From the NCBI GenBank assembly GCA_029204225.1, contig CM055107.1, positions 8,797,472 through 8,861,471 on the forward strand: DNA of 64,000 nucleotides, written 5' to 3'. Made by a program: the position numbers and the translations under genes. The notes under the pieces are model-generated. The model did not search any database. It was given only the letters and a program-made list of their open reading frames with translations, and was not told where the DNA came from. The DNA is from Diphasiastrum complanatum. Lineage: Eukaryota > Streptophyta > Lycopodiopsida > Lycopodiales > Lycopodiaceae. How positions within the stretch are numbered: position 1 is the first letter of the stretch; each line of letters begins with the position of its first letter. Shown here one piece after another: positions 58,401-64,000 of this stretch.

Positions 58401-60894
58401 AGAGTTTGACTAAACATGAAACAAGATGCTCATATTTTAAGCACATCATAAAAAGTGTCAAAAGCATTTCAAAACTTGCCTCAAACATCGAATGACACTT
58501 TCAGCTGCTGAAGCTTCTTGCAATGCTTCTGCAGCAGCTATTGAAGCAGCATGACGTCTCTGAATAGCTTCCTGTTAGAAAAACATATGCAGAATCAGCC
58601 CATAAAAACTACTTATATAGCATGATTTTGACCAAAATTCTTGATAACCCAAAACATTGAAGAAACCAGGTGGTGAGCTTAACCACAAAGCATATCTGAT
58701 AGCTATTTTTTATCCATGTTCAGCCCTTTTGAGATTATGAAACCTAACTTTAATGATGCTCTGCACTAAAGGTGGGATACAACACTAATCAGCTGAAACT
58801 TCACATACCTTCCCAAGAACTGCAAGTTTGGAGGGGAGAGAGTCCCATGAAACACTTCCATTAGTCCATCGTTGACTATGAATAAAAGCCTTGCCAAGAA
58901 TCGGAGTTTCATTCAAACTGGCAGCCTTTTCTACACGTGAGACACTAAGGGTTTGTGATGCTGGCTTGGCACTCGCCAGTTTAGGTGAAACAAACCGTTT
59001 CTCATGTAGCATGGTGGGAACTTCATAGTTCTCACTGGTCTTCTTTAAAACTAAAACCTAAATACACCACGATCAAAAATTGAGTTAGGCCTCTTTTTGT
59101 AAGTCACAATGTTGCTTGAAAGAACCTAAATAGTCATGCTTCAGCAGAACCAAGTACACAAATAAGCAATTTTCCAAACAATTTGCCAGGTCAATGAGCA
59201 GAAATAGAGATCAACTCTTCTCCCAACATTTGTGATTTTGAAAAAACACTTCAAAAATCTTTTGAAGCCAGCTAAGAACATTCTAAAAAATCTGAAATAC
59301 AGATCAAATTGTGCTACAAAATGGCAATGAAGCAGACAACAAATTACCGGAACAGTGGCACTAAGCTACAGTATGATTCAAATTGATTACAGCTAGAAAA
59401 GCAAGCATAACAAAATATTAAACATCTTGCATTCAGAGAAAAGCATATACTCGATCATCAATAAAGCGACTTTCAGGAAAAACTGGGAAGAGCTTTAGTG
59501 AGAGGACAGACTTTCAAAACTTATTCAGCATCCAAAGGAAATCAGTCAGATAAAACGTCACGTATAAACATATAAGGGTGTAACAGTAAGCAGTCAATTA
59601 CAAATCCGACGCTCATTCTTCAAAGTTAATAGTAATGACCAAGAGAAAGAGCTATGATATTTGCCTTGTCGTCTCTTTTGTCCTGCTTCGATGAAGCTTT
59701 TGCTCTCACTTCCTTTGGGTCCATTGCCCCTTCCCAGCTCCTCCGCACGGTCTTGGTATTAACAGATATCACCTCTCCCACTTTCAAACCGTTTTCAGTA
59801 CACTGACCGAGTGATTTACGTCTGCTGCTATCCCCCACCACGCTTATCCTGTGCATCACCTTCCCTGCACTAGCCGACCTATTTAAGCTCGAAGAGATTT
59901 GCTTAGGCTTCAAAGAAACTATGATAGAGGAATCTTTGTACGGAACTTTCCTGTCTTCAGAACAACGAATAACCCCTCTTTTATGTGCACCTTTCTCAGA
60001 ACCCGTACCTCCCACTGCTGGTGATCCTAATGGGAGAAAAGAGTTTTCAAAAGAACACTTTGAAGGTGAAGAAGGTATTGAGCGAGACGTCCTGCGTGGG
60101 GTTAAAGTATCAAGAAACACTTTGGACTTCACGACTCTCCCTTTAGAACGAGAGCCGCCATTAGCGAATTCTCCTTCGTCCCTTTTGATGTTGCCAGCAT
60201 TCTCTGGAGTCGAAAACCGTGAATTTTCTAATGAACACAAAAACAGTCTTTCCGCATTTTTTTCTTCAAAAGAATCAGATGATTTTACTGATCGATCTGA
60301 CAATTTTGACAAACCCTCCTTAGCATCTGAATCAGCCTTCACTGTCAATTTGTGGACTTCAACCTGATCCGATCCGTTTGAAGACCGCTCAGCATGTTTC
60401 GCAGCCACGCTCTCCGCAGACGAGGGATCAAACCTGTTCGAAGACGCACGAGATAGAACACCCTCGGCATTGTCCAAGGAAGAGCTGGGCGCTTGGTGGA
60501 TCAAAATCTCGCCCCTGATGGAGGGGACAGCGGTTGCAACGAGATCCTCCGGAGATCCGACGCACTGGTGTCTTCCAGGAAGAGGCCTAACTCCTTTCAG
60601 AAGGGGAACCGGAGATCCATATTCAAGCCTGTCTACGTGAATAAACTGCCCTAGCTGTAATTTATCGCTTAGGATGAGCTCGTCGTGCTCTTCGGCGAGA
60701 GAAACGTACGTAGCATGAGAAGAGTCCGAAACTTTGATGTAGAATCCATGGTTTGGCCAGAGCTCGCTCCCAGCCAGAGCAGGCACTATACTGATGACTT
60801 GAAGCAGAACAGAACGGTGTTCACCCGCGACTTTCACATCCGATTTCATATGCTGAAGCAATTTTACTAGCACACCAGGTGTCAAGGCGGCCAT
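49496..60894 (-). CDS. DUF936-DUF6857 plant protein, four exons
   Basis: Exons in my model: 60894-59665, 59057-58809, 58571-58480, 50630-49496; total 2706 bases, 901 codons plus stop. Residues 1-125 are the DUF936 N-terminal domain ([55 protein letters not shown]). A long Ser/Lys-rich middle follows. The DUF6857 part starts at [15 protein letters not shown] (end of exon 2) and continues [53 protein letters not shown] and [20 protein letters not shown]. All phases agree across junctions. Intron 1 (donor AAG|GCAAAT) and intron 3 (GAG|GCAAGT) use GC donors; intron 2 has AAG|GTATGT. Function is unknown; some relatives are reported as microtubule-associated. The start is the first ATG of the conserved N-terminus. 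Confidence 0.9.
50700..51960. other. Intronic sequence left of the hAT gene
   Basis: No exon. An approximately 155-bp near-duplicate occurs at about 51660-51740 and 51815-51900 (AGAGAGAGACTGTA, then AGAGAGAGGA, then TAGGGTTT). AATTAATTAATTAATTAATT lies at 51514-51533 beside an AACGGTTCACC that may be a hAT terminus. Confidence 0.45.
51970..55980 (+). mobile_element. hAT transposon, transposase gene degenerate
   Basis: Plus strand, antisense to the host gene. A BED zinc finger lies at 51973-52190 ([20 protein letters not shown], then [12 protein letters not shown]). After a frameshift near 52340 come a Pro-rich linker and the DUF659 region ([50 protein letters not shown]). The exon from 54008 to 54350 encodes [19 protein letters not shown]; the exon from 54448 has the hAT dimerisation segment. 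Tryptophan positions are TGA at 53727-53729 and TAG at 54478-54480, and TGA at 53889-53891 may be a third. The C-terminus is acidic (Glu/Asp/Ala runs), then Pro/His-rich, and ends with AT-hook-like [13 protein letters not shown] and [13 protein letters not shown], with a stop at 55975. Introns 53892-54007 and 54351-54447 show acceptor and donor consensus. Terminal repeats are not resolved. Confidence 0.88.
56249..56333. repeat. Long imperfect hairpin (arms about 38 bases)
   Basis: AAATGCCAAATTTTTTTCAG ... GCAGATTTGT, then loop AAAGAG, then ACAAATCTG ... CTGAAAAAAATTTGGCATTT. The arms are complementary with a single bulge. It lies 3' of the transposase gene and is preceded by GGCCTTTTTGGCC. 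Confidence 0.9.
56385..56480. promoter_or_regulatory. Cluster of AACCGT / ACGGTT words, probable hAT subterminal end
   Basis: CACGGTTCACACGGTTCT, GAACCGTAAGGTTC, GAACCGTACTGAACCG and TTAACGGTTCATTG fall within 85 bases. hAT elements carry short repeats near their ends where transposase binds. One AACGGTTCACC also occurs at about 51500 on the other side. Confidence 0.5.
56481..58470. other. Intronic sequence right of the hAT, nothing recognised
   Basis: AT-rich, with stops in all frames and no repeat border found. Confidence 0.5.
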
Positions 60895-61975
60895 CGCTCT
60901 AAAATGTAAGGAACTTCACAAGATTCGGAACATACTCGATCTGTCAGGAGTTCTATGGATTGTGCATGAGAACAAGAAACTATTTCATGGATTGAAGACC
61001 AACGATCAATATTGGACGTTCAACTTAATACCAGAGATTCACGTGCCATGTGCTATATCCGCAAAGAGCGAACTGTGCACCCTGAAAGATGCTGGCATAA
61101 GAAAACGCCTCTGTTAATCTTGACTTGATCTCGACAGTGGAAACTTAGAATACATTGAGGTATTCATACGGCCATTTGGAAGATCATGTAAGTTATTTGC
61201 AAGAAAATACAAAAGCAACGAAACTCATTTCTGGCAAGTTTTTCCAGCTTTAATCTCGGAACACGAATGGAATAGTTTTCTGTAATCTATGTACATCAAA
61301 ATATTCATGCACATCGATCCCTCGATTGTCTGGCTGTGGGGGCCAGAACAACAGCACACAACCAAACCCCGCCAAAGGCCCAGCAACCACTCATGCCAAC
61401 TAACAACTTAGGAGATTTCTAAATCTGAATCATTCCGCCAGCGCTGAACCAACCTCCATTGAGCAATATTATAAAGGCTGCAATATCTATATTTCGATCA
61501 ATGCTCACAACGATAACTCCTGCAGAGCGCGTCTTATCAAGTAAACTATATAACTGGACTAACAAAGCAATGGCAACAAATATATGGAGAAAACAGCGAT
61601 TTCTGAGTGCATGAGATGCATTAATCTTGGACAAAAATTTCACCTAACTATCTATCAACAACCGTGATCTAATCTAATCATCTTGAAGCTTTTTTGTTCG
61701 TTTGTTTTGCCGAAAAGAGCAGGTGGACTAGGTAGGAGGAGGAGGAGCAGAGGCGTGTGTGCCTGTCTGTGCCTGTGCCTGTGGTGGCGCTGGAGACCGG
61801 GCCCCGCCCAACATTCTCATCCGCCATCGCCATCGCCATCGCCATCGCCATACATACATCGTAGCCTTCTTCAGTTTTGCGCGCCTTTCTTTGGAGGCCG
61901 CTGCCTCTCGTTTAAACTTCGAGCAAAAGGGAACGTTGAAGAAGGAAGAGAGAGAGTCTAGAGAGAGAATAGAAG
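60895..61975. other. 5' flank / 5' UTR region of the DUF936 gene
   Basis: Upstream of the start codon on the minus strand. The part at 61700-61950 is more GC-rich, including a (GCCATC)n run. The 5' UTR may extend into it, but no TATA box or UTR intron is certain. Short frames here are low-complexity. Confidence 0.45.
61823..61850. repeat. (GCCATC)n microsatellite
   Basis: Four and a half units of the hexanucleotide GCCATC. Confidence 0.95.
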
Positions 61976-61977
61976 TC

Positions 61978-62515
61978 ATGGGCTTCGTATTGACACGGTA
62001 CAGCCACTTGGATTCTTGCCACGTGGTTTACTGACACGTGGAGCATATGCAATGGCTATTTTTACCTACGTGGCAAGATCTTGACGTTTGTGATGAAATC
62101 CGACGGTGTGAGAGAGCCAGAGAGATATACGAAGAAAAAATGAAGGAAAAACGGCTGGCAAGACAGGAGTCTCATGGGCTCATTGACACAGCATAATCCA
62201 GTCATGGCCACTTGGATTCTTGCCACGTGATTCATTTGCCACTTGGAGAACATTCAATGGCTGATCTTAATTACGTGGCAGGATCTGGACGTTTGTGATG
62301 AAAGACTGTACGCTTGAGAGAGAGAGGAAAAAAATGAAGGAAAGGCAAAACATGAGTCAAGGGCTTATAGTTTACGCCTGACCACTTGGATATGTCCACT
62401 TGGATATGTGACACGTGACACACCTGCCATTTGGAGCATATTCAATGGCTAATCTCAAATACGTGGCAGAATCTCGAGGTTCTTGATGAGATCTGACGGC
62501 GAGCGGATTTGCATC
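61978..62515. repeat. Three tandem copies of an about 190-200-bp unit with CACGTG boxes
   Basis: Shared phrases per unit: CCACTTGGATTCTTGCCACG at 62004 and 62208 (62396 in altered form), GACACGTGGAGCATATGCAA, then CAATGGCT, TACGTGGCA, GACGTTTGTGATGA and a GAGAGAGA tract. Spacings are 204 and 188 bases. ACGTG cores appear three or more times per unit. It lies 1.1-1.6 kb upstream of the DUF936 start codon. Confidence 0.85.
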
Positions 62516-63110
62516 ATTGCGTGCCGGTGAGGGTCGAGGGCGGAGGAGGAGGGGAGCGAAGCCCACGCAAATTTGCGACCCACCACGAAATTCGAACTTT
62601 ATTTGTCCGAAATTTGAGGTTTGGCCTTACTCTCGTTTTTTGTGAATTTAATAATCTCATGTCCATCTTCTTCTTTTTATGTGAATTTAATTTGTCCATC
62701 TTCCAGCCTAGCACACCCCACCACCACCACCAGCCTACTAATTTACTAATTTGTCATTCTCGTTGCATTTTATACAACCTGTTCAACTTTTCAAATTGTA
62801 GATAAAGGTTATCAAGGGTTTTGTAGCATTAGCGTTTTTGGCCTTGCCTGTGCAGAGGGTCACCCTACATCTTCGAGGCATTGCTAGAACTTGACCGAAC
62901 TAGTAGACACCAAGTGTACAAAATGTCACTTACGCAAGAAAGAAGTAAGAGCTTCGTTACGCGACACATGGCGAGGCTTTCCTTTTAATGCCACAAGCAA
63001 AATCTAACATTTGACATCAAAGCAAATATATGCAAAACGTTCAGGCTTTTCACATCATGCATGGCGTGGGTGCGAAACATTGATTTCTAGTTAGAATTTG
63101 CATCCCCAAG
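62516..63110. other. No gene seen
   Basis: A GC-rich patch at 62520-62580, then AT-rich sequence. No credible frame. Confidence 0.4.
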
Positions 63111-63114
63111 TTGT

Positions 63115-63350
63115 ACAGCAAGTGCCATTTGTCATACGGATTTGGGTTCCATCTGAGCTCTTTAAGCCAACCCATGTTGAAAGCTATTTGGGTCAAGCCC
63201 AAATTGTTTGGGGATTGCTTCTAAGCAGAGGGGCATTGAGATTTGGCTTCCATTTGAGTTTTTTAAATAAATCATTGTTTTCCATGTTTTCTAATTGAGT
63301 AAAGCCCAAATCGTTTGGTGTTCAGCAACAACAAGAGGGGCACTAAGATG
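63115..63350. repeat. Two diverged copies of an about 105-115-bp unit
   Basis: Both contain GATTTGG-TTCCAT-TGAG, then GCCCAAAT-GTTTGG, then GAGGGGCA-T-AGAT, at 63138-63240 and 63240-63350. Confidence 0.7.
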
Positions 63351-64000
63351 GTTTTACCATGTAATGACATGTCTTCTATAGTTTTGTTTGGGGCACATAA
63401 GTCAAGGTTAGTGTGCTTTTTGAAAATATACATTTTCTATTTCTCTCTCTCGATCTAGGCAACTTTTTTCATCTTTGCAATTTGATTGCGCTGATTTACG
63501 TTGCTTTGTAAACTCATTTGCAAGTGAGCTCCACTAAATCCCTAGTGTTGGTCCTCACTATTGAATCAATTTCGCTTTGCATTGTCTCTCTCTTGACTTT
63601 GTGAGATTGAACTCATCAAGATGTTTTACCAAGTGTTCGGGAAACCTCTTTGAAGTTATACTATGTTTTCCTAGGTTCAATATCAATTTTTTAAAATTAA
63701 TACCGGTGGAATTTTTGAAACATAGCCTCGTGAATCCTACAATAATTAAAAAATTGTCTAAAAAATCCTATTAAAACAAATTGTCTAAGGTACAAAACTG
63801 TGAAAAAATTTAGCTTGTCATCTAATTTCTTGCACTAATTTGTAGTTGTCATCTACCCAAAAATAAGATAAACAATAAAACCTTAGCATTGAACTTACAA
63901 CTTACACTAGCATGATCAATTCAACTACAAATATGTTATTGTAACCATGGCCAACATACTTTTGATGCAAAAGAAAAAGTTAAACAATGCCTTGAAAGGC
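63351..64000. other. No gene seen
   Basis: AT-rich sequence to the window edge without coding signal. Confidence 0.45.

Larger units (their letters stand above)
50631..58479 (-). other. Intron 3 of the DUF936 gene (about 7.85 kb)
   Basis: Donor GAG|GCAAGT at 58480/58479 and acceptor TTTAG at 50631. The split codon AG/C gives Ser, restoring the family sequence CLSMYAEL across the junction. The intron holds the hAT transposon and about 2 kb of AT-rich sequence. Confidence 0.9.

Noticed and set aside
61683..62034. Short frames around the GCCATC repeat
   Set aside because: Open on both strands because of the simple repeat; Cys/Arg-rich reading has no family.

Overview
The window is plant nuclear DNA from a large, repeat-rich genome. 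Evidence: nested LTR retrotransposons with tRNA-iMet-type primer sites, a multi-exon plant-specific DUF936/DUF6857 gene, a BED/DUF659 hAT transposase, a secreted Gnk2 (DUF26)-type protein, and very long intergenic and intronic distances. A fern, lycophyte or gymnosperm fits best, but this is inference; no rRNA or organellar marker fixes the lineage.

Only one clearly intact host gene is seen: a DUF936-DUF6857 gene on the minus strand (60894 to 49496, four exons, 901 codons in my model). Its third intron is about 7.8 kb and contains a degenerate hAT transposon in the opposite orientation. A second host-type gene, a single-domain Gnk2-like secreted protein (45205-45596), carries a one-base frameshift. 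The remaining coding signals are broken: a two-part SET domain (7850-8330), a separate SET-like exon (32778-32969), a beta-class DNA-methyltransferase-like gene remnant (26755-29320), a TPR fragment (about 25010-25300), and an unrecognised multi-exon remnant (6180-7480).

Layout. 1-4996: 5' part of a Ty3/gypsy element on the minus strand (gag at the window edge, a 3 kb leader full of 24-bp minisatellites, PBS, 1.18 kb LTR). 5.0-7.8 kb: a MITE-like element and gene debris. 7.85-9.77 kb: SET pseudogene and gypsy integrase relic. 9.77-16.4 kb: an unknown repeat family (called family X here) split by a young, complete-ended Ty1/copia element with a perfect 5-bp target duplication and LTRs differing at 5 of 820 positions. 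16.5-21.3 kb: copia gag relic and a deleted gypsy element. 22.0-26.75 kb: second copy of the first gypsy family, again with minisatellites in its leader. 26.75-29.3 kb: methyltransferase-like remnant. 30-37.5 kb: copia RT/RNase H relic, third copy of family X, SET-like exon, third gypsy gag copy and its 3' LTR. 38.5-43.35 kb: second long copy of family X, LTR scrap, two copia relics. 45-47.3 kb: Gnk2-like gene and a copia relic holding a tiny tRNA-derived SINE with a 14-bp target duplication. 49.5-60.9 kb: DUF936 gene with hAT in its intron. 61-64 kb: gene upstream region with a three-copy, about 190-bp repeat rich in CACGTG boxes.

The sequences mostly do not work together; the window is a stack of insertions. 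The items I rate highest are the DNA-methyltransferase-like gene remnant, family X, the copia element that lost reverse transcriptase but kept a single 848-codon frame, and the fast-evolving minisatellites in the leaders of one gypsy family. Exact element borders, divergence and domain calls were read by eye and need alignment to confirm.
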